Below, in pieces: positions 10,912 through 20,767 of a stretch of 64,000 nucleotides of DNA (positions are counted from its first letter, which is position 1; each line of letters starts with the position of its first letter). This DNA comes from Gammaproteobacteria bacterium. Its GTDB lineage: Bacteria > Pseudomonadota > Gammaproteobacteria > Arenicellales > Poriferihabitantaceae. Under the pieces are notes generated by a model, which was not told the DNA's origin, did no database searches, and saw nothing but the letters and a program-made list of their open reading frames with translations. Position numbers and translations under genes: made by a program. Location of the stretch: NCBI GenBank assembly GCA_024644945.1, contig JAHEGU010000002.1, positions 62,001 to 126,000 of the forward strand, written 5' to 3'.

Positions 10912-12066
10912 CTACATACCATCTGCAAGGGATTGTTCCCACTGTAATTGACGGTTCTTTTTTGAATCGCGATATTCCAGGATATCCGTGACCATAAGCC
11001 AGGCACCGATATATTTGGGCGCTCGTATTTCGGTCCAGTCCCCCTGCTCGTTGACAACAGATACACGCTCTCCGCGTTTATACTGACCTAGTGGCGGTGA
11101 TGATTCATTATCGGTTGAAGGTCTGGGCCGGACTCTCACGGCGTCTGCGTTTATTACTCCTACTTCACCATCTATAGTGATGAACTTGCTGTAAATCCAG
11201 GTTCGCAGACCATCCGGGAGACTAAACCTTGCCCAGCCGCCATCCTGACCAATAACATCGATCGGAGTGCCAGCAGGAAGTTCGAGTAGAGCAACACCGC
11301 CCGGCTTGTGGTAAGCAGTAGTAGTCTGGTTAATAGTTTTCCAGTATCGTTCGCTTGGTTCAGATCCAGACTGCAGTTGCTCGCTGCTCTGATCGCTGGA
11401 GGTCGAGAGCGAAGCAGTTTCCAGTTTTTCTTCAGTGTCTGCTTGATTTGCGCTTGATACACCAGCGGAGCCCTCAGTCAACGTCTTGGAGGTAGTGACT
11501 ATCGCCTCCTTGCCTCCGTTTAATTCAGTCTGTATCACTCCAAGTATACGTTTGGCCTCGGGGTGGTCTTGTTCTGCTGCGAGTGAAATCCATTTTTCCG
11601 CGATTTTTATATCTGAGACCCGCTCCTCGCCGATGTAGTAAGCAAGTCCCAAATTGAACTGCGCACCGCTATCGCCCTTCTGTGCAGATTGTTCCCATAA
11701 TTTCAGCGCCTGATCTTTATTTTGCTCTACGCCAGTGCCTTCCCAATAGGCGACTCCAAGATTGAACATCGCGGTTGCATGGCCTTGGGAAGCAGCTTTT
11801 TCAAACCAGGAGAAGGCTGCTGCTGGAGATGAGTCACTGGCTTCCTGTCGCAGATGCATGACGCCAAGCGCATACTGGGCATTAACATCGCCGTTGTCGG
11901 CAAGTTTGATCCAAGCGACTTCTGCTTCAGAGAAATTCTGGCTCTGATATGCGCTGAAAGCTTCTTCATATCGGGCTGATTGAGCATTTGCCTGACCTAG
12001 AAAGGACAGGCAGACAGCAATTCCGGTTAATAATTTGACAAGAAGGCGGAATAGGGTTTTTGGCAT
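10912..12066 (-). CDS. Exported Sel1-like repeat protein with C-terminal SH3 domains
   Basis: Sel1 repeats (GDVNAQYALGVMHLRQ, GHATAMFNLGVAYWEGTGVEQNKDQAL, GDSGAQFNLGLAYYIGE); SH3-like VINADAVRVRPRPSTDNESSPPLGQYKRGERVSVVNEQGDWTEI. Confidence 0.8.
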   Translation of the reverse strand: MPKTLFRLLVKLLTGIAVCLSFLGQANAQSARYEEAFSAYQSQNFSEAEVAWIKLADNGDVNAQYALGVMHLRQEASDSSPAAAFSWFEKAASQGHATAMFNLGVAYWEGTGVEQNKDQALKLWEQSAQKGDSGAQFNLGLAYYIGEERVSDIKIAEKWISLAAEQDHPEAKRILGVIQTELNGGKEAIVTTSKTLTEGSAGVSSANQADTEEKLETASLSTSSDQSSEQLQSGSEPSERYWKTINQTTTAYHKPGGVALLELPAGTPIDVIGQDGGWARFSLPDGLRTWIYSKFITIDGEVGVINADAVRVRPRPSTDNESSPPLGQYKRGERVSVVNEQGDWTEIRAPKYIGAWLMVTDILEYRDSKKNRQLQWEQSLADGM

Positions 12067-12229
12067 TTTGCTGGAACTAAAAATTTTAACAGCATTGGTT
12101 CATGGATCTTTGTGCGGGCTGAGAAGCGGCTTTAAGTCAGGTGAATACACCACGCTCCACATGCCGTTTGAAGTTACCTCGAAACAACGCGGTATTATAC
12201 TGATTCTAGTTTGTTTTTTGGAATTTCAA

Positions 12230-12850
12230 TTACACAATAACTGGCGCCAACTCAAGGTAGCCATCGTATATAAGTTTGAGCGCGACATAGAAAATAATAG
12301 CCAGGCCCAAATAACCAATCCAGCGATATTTTTGCAGGATATTGGCAATCCAGTTAGCAAAAAACATCATAAATAGAATAGAAATAGCCAGACCTATAAC
12401 CAGCAATCCGCTGTGTCCATCGGCGACACCGGCAACTGCAATGACATTGTCGAGTGACATCGATAAATCGGCCACGATGATCTGAAAAATCGCAGATAAC
12501 AATGGTGGGTTTTCATGTTCTGAGATCTCTTGGGACTCCGAGGCTTCAGATATGTCAACGGCTTCGCGCAGTTCCTGCCAAAGCTTCCAGCATACCCACA
12601 GCAAGAGCATACCGCCTGCCAAGGCCAGCCCCTTGATCGCGAGCAATTGCACCGTGAGCAAAGCGAAAGCCACTCTAAGAAAAACAGCGGCCCCAACCCC
12701 GTAAAGTATGACTTTTCGGCGGTATTCAGGTGAGAATCGAGACGCTACCAGACCGATCACGATGGCATTGTCACCAGCTAAAACCAGGTCGACAAACAGG
12801 ATTTGCAGAAGCTTGGAAGCTTGATCTAGGAATTCCATAAAAGGGTCCAT
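12230..12850 (-). CDS. TerC/YjbE-family integral membrane protein
   Basis: FVDLVLAGDNAIVIGLVASRF and ADLSMSLDNVIAVAGVA are typical TerC family motifs. Confidence 0.9.
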   Translation of the reverse strand: MDPFMEFLDQASKLLQILFVDLVLAGDNAIVIGLVASRFSPEYRRKVILYGVGAAVFLRVAFALLTVQLLAIKGLALAGGMLLLWVCWKLWQELREAVDISEASESQEISEHENPPLLSAIFQIIVADLSMSLDNVIAVAGVADGHSGLLVIGLAISILFMMFFANWIANILQKYRWIGYLGLAIIFYVALKLIYDGYLELAPVIV

Positions 12851-12960
12851 AAAAACAGGCGCTTGTTGTAACGGCTTGTACGCTGGAATTCAACCCTGGG
12901 GCAATTTCTTGAACTTTTTTCAAGCATGTACATTGAATTGCCAAACTGCTAAAAGCCCGT

Positions 12961-14142
12961 ATGCTAAGAAAAAACCTCTTGTTATTAGCGACCTGTCAAG
13001 GATTGATGCTGTCGTCAACGTCATTGACGATGGCTACTTCAGCCTTGGTAGGGGTCAGCCTGGCGCCCAGCGCCTCGTTAGCGACTTTACCGCTGGGGTT
13101 AACGTATCTCAGCATGATGCTCACTATGATTCCCGGTTCCTTGCTGATGAAGCGCTATGGCAGGCGGGTCGGATTTACGCTTGGTGGTTTTGCTGGAATT
13201 ATTGGCGGCACCATCTCGGCGATAGCAATCTATAACAACAGTTTCAGTCTGTTCTGTCTGGGTTCAAGTTTGTTTGGTGTTGCAAATGGCTTCGCCCAGT
13301 TTTATCGGTTTGCGGCCACTGAAGTTGCTGAGCCCACTTACAAGAGTCGGGCGATTTCGTGGGTGCTCGCAGGTGGGTTGGTAGCTGCCTTTATTGGCCC
13401 AAACGTTGCAAAGGTCACCAGGGAAATGATTCCTGGCGCAACGTTTGCGGCCTCTTACGCGTGCATCGCCGTATTCTGTTTGTGCGTGATATTGGTGCAA
13501 ATATTCTTGCGAATTCCGATTCCATCTGATGACGAAGTTTCAGGGCGCCGGCGTCCTCTGGTATTTGTGTTGACACGACCAGTGTTTATGGTCGCCGCGC
13601 TGTGTGCAATGATTGCTTATGGCACTATGAATTTGTTGATGACAGCCACGCCTTTGGCGATGGATATGCGCAGTCTCCCGTTCAGCGACACAGCGGTTGT
13701 TATACAGTGGCATATCGTCGGTATGTTCGCGCCGTCGTTCTACACTGGGCATCTGATCCACCGTTTCGGCGTTTTGAGAGTCATGTTTGTCGGAGCGTTG
13801 CTACTTCTTGGGTGTGCGCTGGTCAGTTTGTTCGGTCAATCCTACAACCATTTTTTTTCAGGTCTGGTGTTGCTTGGCGTAGGATGGAACTTTCTATTCG
13901 TTGGGGCGACAACATTGTTAACCGAAGTTTATCTGCCTGCGGAAAAGGGAGCAGTCCAGGGTATTAACGATTTTATGGTGTTTTCGGCTACAGCGTTTAC
14001 TGCGCTTACTTCGGGATATTTTCACCACGCTCTCGGATGGGAAAAACTGAATCTTTTTACAATCCCGATGGTTTGCTTCGCCGCAATAAGCATCCTTATT
14101 CTGGGAATGAACGCCCGATTAAGAAATATCCAATCGGCCTGA
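12961..14142 (+). CDS. MFS transporter
   Basis: 393 aa, about 12 hydrophobic segments; MKRYGRRVGFTLGG loop motif. Confidence 0.85.
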   Translation: MLRKNLLLLATCQGLMLSSTSLTMATSALVGVSLAPSASLATLPLGLTYLSMMLTMIPGSLLMKRYGRRVGFTLGGFAGIIGGTISAIAIYNNSFSLFCLGSSLFGVANGFAQFYRFAATEVAEPTYKSRAISWVLAGGLVAAFIGPNVAKVTREMIPGATFAASYACIAVFCLCVILVQIFLRIPIPSDDEVSGRRRPLVFVLTRPVFMVAALCAMIAYGTMNLLMTATPLAMDMRSLPFSDTAVVIQWHIVGMFAPSFYTGHLIHRFGVLRVMFVGALLLLGCALVSLFGQSYNHFFSGLVLLGVGWNFLFVGATTLLTEVYLPAEKGAVQGINDFMVFSATAFTALTSGYFHHALGWEKLNLFTIPMVCFAAISILILGMNARLRNIQSA

Positions 14143-14159
14143 CCGCGCTTTGTTCGGCA

Positions 14160-14627
14160 TCATTGCACCCTGATCAGCAGGGTGCCAGAGGCGAGATCAT
14201 GCCATGTTAGCCTCTTCTGGTTTGTTAGTGCCCATAGAAAACCCAAACCGAGCGATGACCATGAAATCATCGCGACAAAAAACCGAACTAAGGCCTGCGA
14301 CCAAGTTGAATTTGCCCCAGCCGGGGAGTTACTGCGACGATCAATAAGACGAATTTTCCACGCTCGCATACCAATCGTTTGCCCTCCATGTGTCCAGAAC
14401 CAGCCAAAGAAGAGGAATGCCACGGCAAATAAATAGATTAACCGAATACCCTGGCTAACCCACTGCGGCCACTGATCATCAGGCAGCAATGGCACGGGTT
14501 GCCAAGCGACAAAAATCAGGCATATCAACATCAGTCCGTCGTAAAGAATAGCGGCGAGTCGACGCCAAAGCGGTGCGGCAACTAATTTGAATTCAGTTGC
14601 GGGGGACTTTTCGTTATTGGATTGCAT
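14160..14627 (-). CDS. RDD-family membrane protein
   Basis: PLWRRLAAILYDGLMLICL, GGQTIGMRAWKIRLIDRRSNSP, RLTWHDLASGTLLI. Confidence 0.85.
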   Translation of the reverse strand: MQSNNEKSPATEFKLVAAPLWRRLAAILYDGLMLICLIFVAWQPVPLLPDDQWPQWVSQGIRLIYLFAVAFLFFGWFWTHGGQTIGMRAWKIRLIDRRSNSPAGANSTWSQALVRFFVAMISWSSLGLGFLWALTNQKRLTWHDLASGTLLIRVQ

Positions 14628-14669
14628 TTAGCGACCTAAGTCATTGTTTTGTATCTTTACGCGCAGAAG

Positions 14670-14863
14670 TTATGCACATTGGTGTTCTTATAAAGATCGG
14701 ATTCGCCGATTTTTTAAAGATAAAGTTCAAATTTAAATAGTCAAGATAACTTATTGAATGTAATATATAAAAAATAATTTTCTTATGGCTAGCACAAGTT
14801 AGTAGGTAGACCGAATCGTACCCTGTCTACGGCTGCACAGAGTTATCCACAGAGTTATCCACA
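14670..14863. promoter_or_regulatory. Candidate DnaA-binding region: TTATGCACA (14670-14678), AT-rich tract, then tandem TTATCCACA boxes (14843-14851, 14855-14863)
   Basis: Read directly in the divergent intergenic region between the RDD gene and the FAD oxidoreductase gene. Confidence 0.5.
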
Positions 14864-14973
14864 TTTTGGCTTCAGAGGTGACGTGACAAATATATGGAGG
14901 CCATAAGACTAAATCGGAGTGTAATCGAACTCGCTGCTGTTAAGCGCAATAAACAGGGGGAAGATATGGAGAT

Positions 14974-16353
14974 ATGGGTGTGGCTTTGAGTAGAATCCGA
15001 TGTGCGCCGAAATTGCCTACTATGATTTTTTCCAGCGAATCCCCTGTTACATTCAATGACGAGCTCGCCAATGAGACCGATGTGGTGGTAATCGGGGGTG
15101 GGATTATCGGTGTATCAACTGCTTGGTTTCTAACAAAAGCCGGTGTCAGAGTAACGATTTGCGAAAAAGGAAGGATTGCGGGCGAACAATCGAGCCGCAA
15201 TTGGGGCTGGGTCAGGCAGCAGGGCAGGGATGAAGCTGAGCTGCCGATCATGATCGAAAGCAATCGGATCTGGCAGACTCTTTCTGAAGAGATAGGATCA
15301 GATACAGGATTTCGGCAATACGGGGTGATGTATGTTGCAGAGTCAGAACAGAAAATGGCCGAATTTAGAGACTGGATCGAGCTCGCAAATCGCTATGACC
15401 TGAAATCGGTCCTCCTGACTAAGCGGGAGATTCAGGACCAAGTGCAAGGATTCGAAGGAGCATGGGAGGGAGGGGTGATTACTCCAAGCGATGGTCGGGC
15501 AGAGCCTTTTATTGCAGTACCGACCCTAACAAGAGATTGTCAGAGAAGGGGCGCGTTGATCAAAGAAAATTGCGCTGTCCGCGGTATCTCAACCCAAGCT
15601 GGACAGATCGCGGGCGTGATTACTGAGCACGGTGAGATCCAATGCCGGGCAGTGGTTTGTGCCGCCGGCGCCTGGTCATCTATGTTCACCGGTCATGTGG
15701 GATTATCTTTTCCGCAATTGACGGTGAAGTCAACGGTAGCCAGAACCGCGAGGGTGCCAGAGGGGTTTCTAGGAAACGCGGCCTGTGAAGACTTTGCATT
15801 GAGGCGCCGCCAGGATGGCGGTTATACCTTGGCCCCCTCCGGTATTCACGAGCATTTCATCAATCTCGACAGTTTTCGGTTTTTTAGGGTGTTCCTGCCT
15901 AACTTGATTGAATCCTGGAGTGAGACCGCGCTCAGACTAGGTGGTGATGCGCCAGGGGGGTGGAATGCGATCAGAAACTGGAGCGATGACGAGTTCTCAC
16001 CGTTTGAAGCAAATAGAGTATTGAATCCGATACCAGCGGAATCCACCTTGGTCGAATTGCGCGAACGTCTTGCGCGTCGTCTACCTGCTCTGGGCAGTAT
16101 TGAATTTGTCGAAACCTGGGCCGGAATGATTGATACCACACCGGACGTGGTACCAGTAATGGACCAGATCTCATCAATACCAGGATTCTTCTTGGCGAGC
16201 GGATTCAGCGGTCACGGGTTTGGAATTGGCCCCGCCGCAGGGCGTGTGATGGCGGACCTGGTGCAAGGCAATTCTCCGGGCCACGACCTAACTCGTTTTA
16301 GATTTAGCCGATTTAGTGACGGAAGTAAGCTCGACCGTGGGCCGTCGCTGTAG
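14974..16353 (+). CDS. FAD-dependent oxidoreductase (DAO/glycine oxidase-like)
   Basis: VVVIGGGIIGVSTAWFLTKAGVRVTICEKGRIAGEQSSRNWGWVRQQGRD; C-terminal FLASGFSGHGFGIGPAAGRVMADLV. Confidence 0.88.
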   Translation: MGVALSRIRCAPKLPTMIFSSESPVTFNDELANETDVVVIGGGIIGVSTAWFLTKAGVRVTICEKGRIAGEQSSRNWGWVRQQGRDEAELPIMIESNRIWQTLSEEIGSDTGFRQYGVMYVAESEQKMAEFRDWIELANRYDLKSVLLTKREIQDQVQGFEGAWEGGVITPSDGRAEPFIAVPTLTRDCQRRGALIKENCAVRGISTQAGQIAGVITEHGEIQCRAVVCAAGAWSSMFTGHVGLSFPQLTVKSTVARTARVPEGFLGNAACEDFALRRRQDGGYTLAPSGIHEHFINLDSFRFFRVFLPNLIESWSETALRLGGDAPGGWNAIRNWSDDEFSPFEANRVLNPIPAESTLVELRERLARRLPALGSIEFVETWAGMIDTTPDVVPVMDQISSIPGFFLASGFSGHGFGIGPAAGRVMADLVQGNSPGHDLTRFRFSRFSDGSKLDRGPSL

Positions 16354-16594
16354 AACGCAGCTATTTGTCTTGCTCTGGGCCAGATAACACGACGGCGCAG
16401 ATTAACAGCTTTATCTTCAATATAGACAATTCTCCTAACAATATCGCCACATTGCTACAAGGCTTCTATGCCGATGTTCAACACCCGTTTTAATCATTGC
16501 GCCGATGACCTCGCAATACTTTCGGTGGTTCCACGTTTCTTCCGGCATTCGAAACTTGAAAACTATAGCCGGTTAGCTATGCGATGATTGACCT

Positions 16595-18397
16595 ATGACT
16601 AACGAAGCCTTAGAAGACCGAAAAAAATCCAGCTCAGTTAAACCATTGCGGGCGCTGCTGCCGTTTATTCAACCCTATTGGCGCACGCTGCTGGCGGCTC
16701 TTGGGGCACTGTCGGTAGCGGCAGCGGCGATGCTAACGCTGCCAGTGGCTGTGCGCTTCGTCATCGATCGTGGCCTAGCGGCCGAGGATGCCGCGACCAT
16801 CGATCGATATTTCGTCTACCTGCTGCTGGTGGCGGGCGTGTTTGGTCTTTTCGCCGCGCTTCGTTTTTACCTGATAACGTGGCTGGGCGAGCGCGTGGTA
16901 GCGGATATTCGGAGCGCGGTTTATCGCCATATTGTCCGACTAGACCCGGCATTTTTCGAGATCACACGGACCGGCGAGGTGCTGTCGCGTCTCACTACGG
17001 ACACCACGCTAATTCAGTCAATTGCCGGGGTAAATCTTTCCATTACGCTGCGCTCTATTCTGACGCTGACCGGCTCACTGGTCATGTTAGCGGTGACCAG
17101 TCCGGCGCTGATGGGCTTGATCCTGGTACTCGTGCCACTGGTGATCATACCGATCATCCTGATTGCACGGCGTGTGCGCAGGCTGTCCAGGGAGACCCAG
17201 GACCGGATCGCCGATACAAGTGGTTTGGCAGGCGAAACATTAAACGCGATCCAGACGGTCCAGGCTTATACCCTTGAGAATTTTCAGACCGAGCAATTTG
17301 ATCGTACTGTTGAATCGACATTTTTTACCGCGGTGCGCCGGATTCAGGTTCGAGCGATGCTAACCGCAGTGGCTGTACTTTTTATCTTCGGCGCTATTAC
17401 CTTGGTGCTGTGGATCGGCGCTCACGATGTCCTTGCCGGCGAAATGACGAGTGGCCAGCTCGGTCAATTCCTGCTTTATGCCATGTTTGTTGCCAGTTCA
17501 GCGGCCTCCCTGAGCGAAATGTGGGGTGAGATGCAGCGTGCGGCGGGAGCAATGGAACGATTAGTGGAGTTGATGACCGCCAAACCAAATATCATCGCAC
17601 CGCAGAATCCGGTTGCAATGCCTGTGCCGGGAAAGGGTGAAATCGATATGGATAATGTAAGTTTCAGTTATCCGTCGAGGCCTGGGACTCTAGCCATCGA
17701 TCAGTTCTCGCTTAAGGTCAAACCCGGTGAGACCATTGCATTTGTCGGCCCTTCAGGGGCTGGTAAGAGTACGCTCTTTCAGCTGCTTCTGCGTTTTTAT
17801 GACCCCTGCGCCGGCCATATCAAGATCGATGGAACTAATCTGGTCGAAGCGGATCCGCGGGATGTGCGTGCCGGTATCGGCCTGGTCCCCCAGGACACCG
17901 TAATCTTCAGCGCCTCGGCCAAGGAAAACATTGCATTTGGCAGGCCGGGCGCCAGTTCAGATGAAATCAGGGCGGCAGCGCGCGCGGCGGCGGCGGATCA
18001 GTTCATCGAAGCATTGCCGGAAGGCTACGATACGTTTCTGGGTGAGCGAGGAACGCGGCTGTCTGGCGGGCAACGTCAGCGAATCGCAATCGCTCGCGCA
18101 ATTCTCAAGGACCCCCCAATCCTGCTCCTGGATGAAGCAACCAGTTCGCTGGACGCGGAGAGCGAGCGGTTAGTACAGGAAGCCCTTGAACACCTGATGG
18201 CGAAACGCACGACCATTATCATCGCACATCGCCTGGCCACGGTGCTGAAGGCCGATCGAATCGTTGTACTGGATCACGGACGTATGATCAATACCGGGAG
18301 TCATCGAGAATTGCTGCAACGAGATCCGCTTTACGCCCGCCTGGCAGAGCTCCAGTTTGGCGAAGCAATTGATACCGGACGAGCGTTGGCACACTAA
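16595..18397 (+). CDS. ABC exporter (fused permease and ATPase, MsbA/BmrA-like)
   Basis: Walker A GPSGAGKST, signature LSGGQRQRIAIARA, Walker B ILLLDEATSSLDAES, H-loop IIAHRL; N-terminal TM domain. Confidence 0.93.
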   Translation: MTNEALEDRKKSSSVKPLRALLPFIQPYWRTLLAALGALSVAAAAMLTLPVAVRFVIDRGLAAEDAATIDRYFVYLLLVAGVFGLFAALRFYLITWLGERVVADIRSAVYRHIVRLDPAFFEITRTGEVLSRLTTDTTLIQSIAGVNLSITLRSILTLTGSLVMLAVTSPALMGLILVLVPLVIIPIILIARRVRRLSRETQDRIADTSGLAGETLNAIQTVQAYTLENFQTEQFDRTVESTFFTAVRRIQVRAMLTAVAVLFIFGAITLVLWIGAHDVLAGEMTSGQLGQFLLYAMFVASSAASLSEMWGEMQRAAGAMERLVELMTAKPNIIAPQNPVAMPVPGKGEIDMDNVSFSYPSRPGTLAIDQFSLKVKPGETIAFVGPSGAGKSTLFQLLLRFYDPCAGHIKIDGTNLVEADPRDVRAGIGLVPQDTVIFSASAKENIAFGRPGASSDEIRAAARAAAADQFIEALPEGYDTFLGERGTRLSGGQRQRIAIARAILKDPPILLLDEATSSLDAESERLVQEALEHLMAKRTTIIIAHRLATVLKADRIVVLDHGRMINTGSHRELLQRDPLYARLAELQFGEAIDTGRALAH

Positions 18398-18586
18398 GAC
18401 TAAGGCGCCTGGGATGATAAAAGTCTCGCCTCTCGGAATCGATTATTCCTTTCATAGATAAAACACGAATTTCATAAGTTTGTCTAAAAGAAAGAATTTG
18501 TCTAAGAATAGTAACGGTCTCCATCGCTTATCTGACCAAACGTCCATATGCGTTAGACTCAAGTAAAATTTATACGAGCAGGAATA

Positions 18587-20617
18587 ATGAAAAATCACCA
18601 CATAGTCATCAATCTGAAGCTCACATCACACGGGGCTGGAAGACTATTCTTGATTATCTTTCTCGTTGCTTTCGGCATGGCTGTGACCGGTTGCAGGTCA
18701 ACCGGGCAGATAAACGCCCAGGATACGCTGGCTGAGAAGAACCGTGACCGGCTGCGCAGTATCTGCAATGCGTGGTACTACAATAGTGACGCGCCAGCCG
18801 TGACGGAGAAGATAGAAAAGTCCAATCAAACTTTTCACTGGACCCAATCTTGCGAGATCGCAACCGGTTCGTTCAATAGTTTGCTGGGCAAGCAGGAACT
18901 GGGAGCCGATACTGGAGATTGCTGGAGTAGAGACGCACAAGATGAATTTACCAATGAATCTGATCAGTGCGAGTACAAGAGATACTTAAAGACAGCACTT
19001 GATGTGGGCGAATCAACTGAAGTGTCAGAGCAAATAACCCCTCCAGATATGGATCACCTGTGCGGTCTCATCAGAAGTCATGATTCCAAAGAGGAAGGTG
19101 ACCCTGAATCTATCAGATATATAAAACAGTTTACGAAGACCCAGGATTTGATCTGTTATTTTGCAGTGATGGATCGGGACAATGATCGGGTTCCTGATTT
19201 TATGGTGAGCGATCATGGACGCTTCACCCAAAATGATACGGACGTAGATAACGACGGTGTTCGAAACGTGCGGGACAGTAACCCCGTTAACGCCGACGCA
19301 AAAGCGCGACACGCTTGCGGGAAAGGTGGATTTCCCGAACATCTCAAGCTTTCGACCTGCGACATCGAAGGCGACGAAGCCTGTGCGTTGCAGCAGGCTC
19401 TTTTCCAAGATTTTGATATCGTGACGACCAATCGCGAGTTTGCTGATGACGATCCGCGAATAGTCGCCAGCCTGCGGGTAATCTATGACGTAATGAACCT
19501 GGTTTTCAAACAGGGCATGGAAAAACTCGTTGAAGATGTTGAAGCCGTGAACAATGATTGCCCTGAGTTGCCTACACTGCCATCGTTCAAAACTGTTTCA
19601 TTTGAACACTGCCCCCACGATACGCTTCGCGTGGGAGACGGAGAGCAGGAATGCCTGATAGACGCCTCCACCACCGGCGCCGAAGCAATCAGTCAAAATG
19701 GTACTTTTGTCGTGGTTCCCTTGGGAGCAAATTATGAAAGCTTGTTCAAGCTCGGTATATTTGTGCATGAACTGGGACATCTTTTTTCATTCGCTCTCGA
19801 CTATGACGAAGGTAAGTACGATCATTTGGTAAGAAGAAATTACTGGGAGTCAACAGGTCTTAGAGATGCGCTCAAACCGCTGGGATGGTCGATTGACCTA
19901 AAAAAAGAGGCCGACAGACCAAATAATGAATACCGGGCGAGAACCGTATTGAACGTGCAGGATCACATAGTGTTCGATGAAAGCAGCTACAAATGGAATG
20001 GTTCACCGGTAACGGAGCTGGTCAGCATGATCGAATGTGGCGTCGAAACAAAGAAAGGTTGCAGCGAAGAGGACCAGGAAAATCGACCCGGTTATCTGGC
20101 ATATATCGCGAGGTTTCAAAAAAATAATGATGGGTTGTTCACCTGGTACGGGGCTGGCGACCCTTGGGAATGGATTTCAGAGGCGTCGCTGGCTTATGTA
20201 TATCGAAGCCTGTCTGAACATATTGCCACCAAAGACGACAAAGTTGTGAGTGAGAATACCAGGGTTCTTTTACGGGCGCGTGTACTCGAATTCTGGTCGG
20301 GAAACGACAACTACTTTGAGAATATGTCAGATTTTTTATTCGGCGAATTCAAGAAAATCTTTCCGATATCCCCAGAGCAACTTGATGAACTGGTTTGCCG
20401 ATACATCGTAAACAGCGACGATGTGCTGTTTGGCGGCAAATTGACGCGAACACCGGAATCGTTCGATGCAGCAGGTGTTTATATCGGTTATTCCAAGCTG
20501 ACGGAAGTTCTCGAACCAAAAGTACTTAAAATGAAGCTTGATGAACAATGGAAATCGACTTGTGACGAATTCAAGAATCTGCAGCAGGCGATAGTAAAAT
20601 ATGAGACCGAATCCTAG
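18587..20617 (+). CDS. Putative lipoprotein zinc metallopeptidase with Asp-rich TSP3-like calcium-binding repeats; function unknown
   Basis: Lipobox MAVTGC; MDRDNDRVPDF and NDTDVDNDGVRNVRDSNPVNADA; HExxH in LGIFVHELGHLFSFALDYDEG; no full-length family recognised. Confidence 0.6.
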   Translation: MKNHHIVINLKLTSHGAGRLFLIIFLVAFGMAVTGCRSTGQINAQDTLAEKNRDRLRSICNAWYYNSDAPAVTEKIEKSNQTFHWTQSCEIATGSFNSLLGKQELGADTGDCWSRDAQDEFTNESDQCEYKRYLKTALDVGESTEVSEQITPPDMDHLCGLIRSHDSKEEGDPESIRYIKQFTKTQDLICYFAVMDRDNDRVPDFMVSDHGRFTQNDTDVDNDGVRNVRDSNPVNADAKARHACGKGGFPEHLKLSTCDIEGDEACALQQALFQDFDIVTTNREFADDDPRIVASLRVIYDVMNLVFKQGMEKLVEDVEAVNNDCPELPTLPSFKTVSFEHCPHDTLRVGDGEQECLIDASTTGAEAISQNGTFVVVPLGANYESLFKLGIFVHELGHLFSFALDYDEGKYDHLVRRNYWESTGLRDALKPLGWSIDLKKEADRPNNEYRARTVLNVQDHIVFDESSYKWNGSPVTELVSMIECGVETKKGCSEEDQENRPGYLAYIARFQKNNDGLFTWYGAGDPWEWISEASLAYVYRSLSEHIATKDDKVVSENTRVLLRARVLEFWSGNDNYFENMSDFLFGEFKKIFPISPEQLDELVCRYIVNSDDVLFGGKLTRTPESFDAAGVYIGYSKLTEVLEPKVLKMKLDEQWKSTCDEFKNLQQAIVKYETES

Positions 20618-20767
20618 GAATTACTGGGAAAACACTGCACAGGTCCCGCTCGGCAGGGCCAGGGTGTTGCTTATGTTGGACATTCAAAGAATTGCCTAAT
20701 AGATTAATGGTTGCCACGGCTTGGAATCGGCAATGCCTGCTTGCGGAGTTGCGATACTGTATCGCTT

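Noticed and set aside
14182-14436. Plus-strand ORF opposite the RDD gene, and similar antisense ORFs throughout the track
   Set aside because: Complements of well-supported CDSs with no recognisable motif.
16678-17277. 199-aa alternative-frame ORF in the ABC exporter gene
   Set aside because: GC-rich shadow frame; the main frame carries all the ABC signature motifs.
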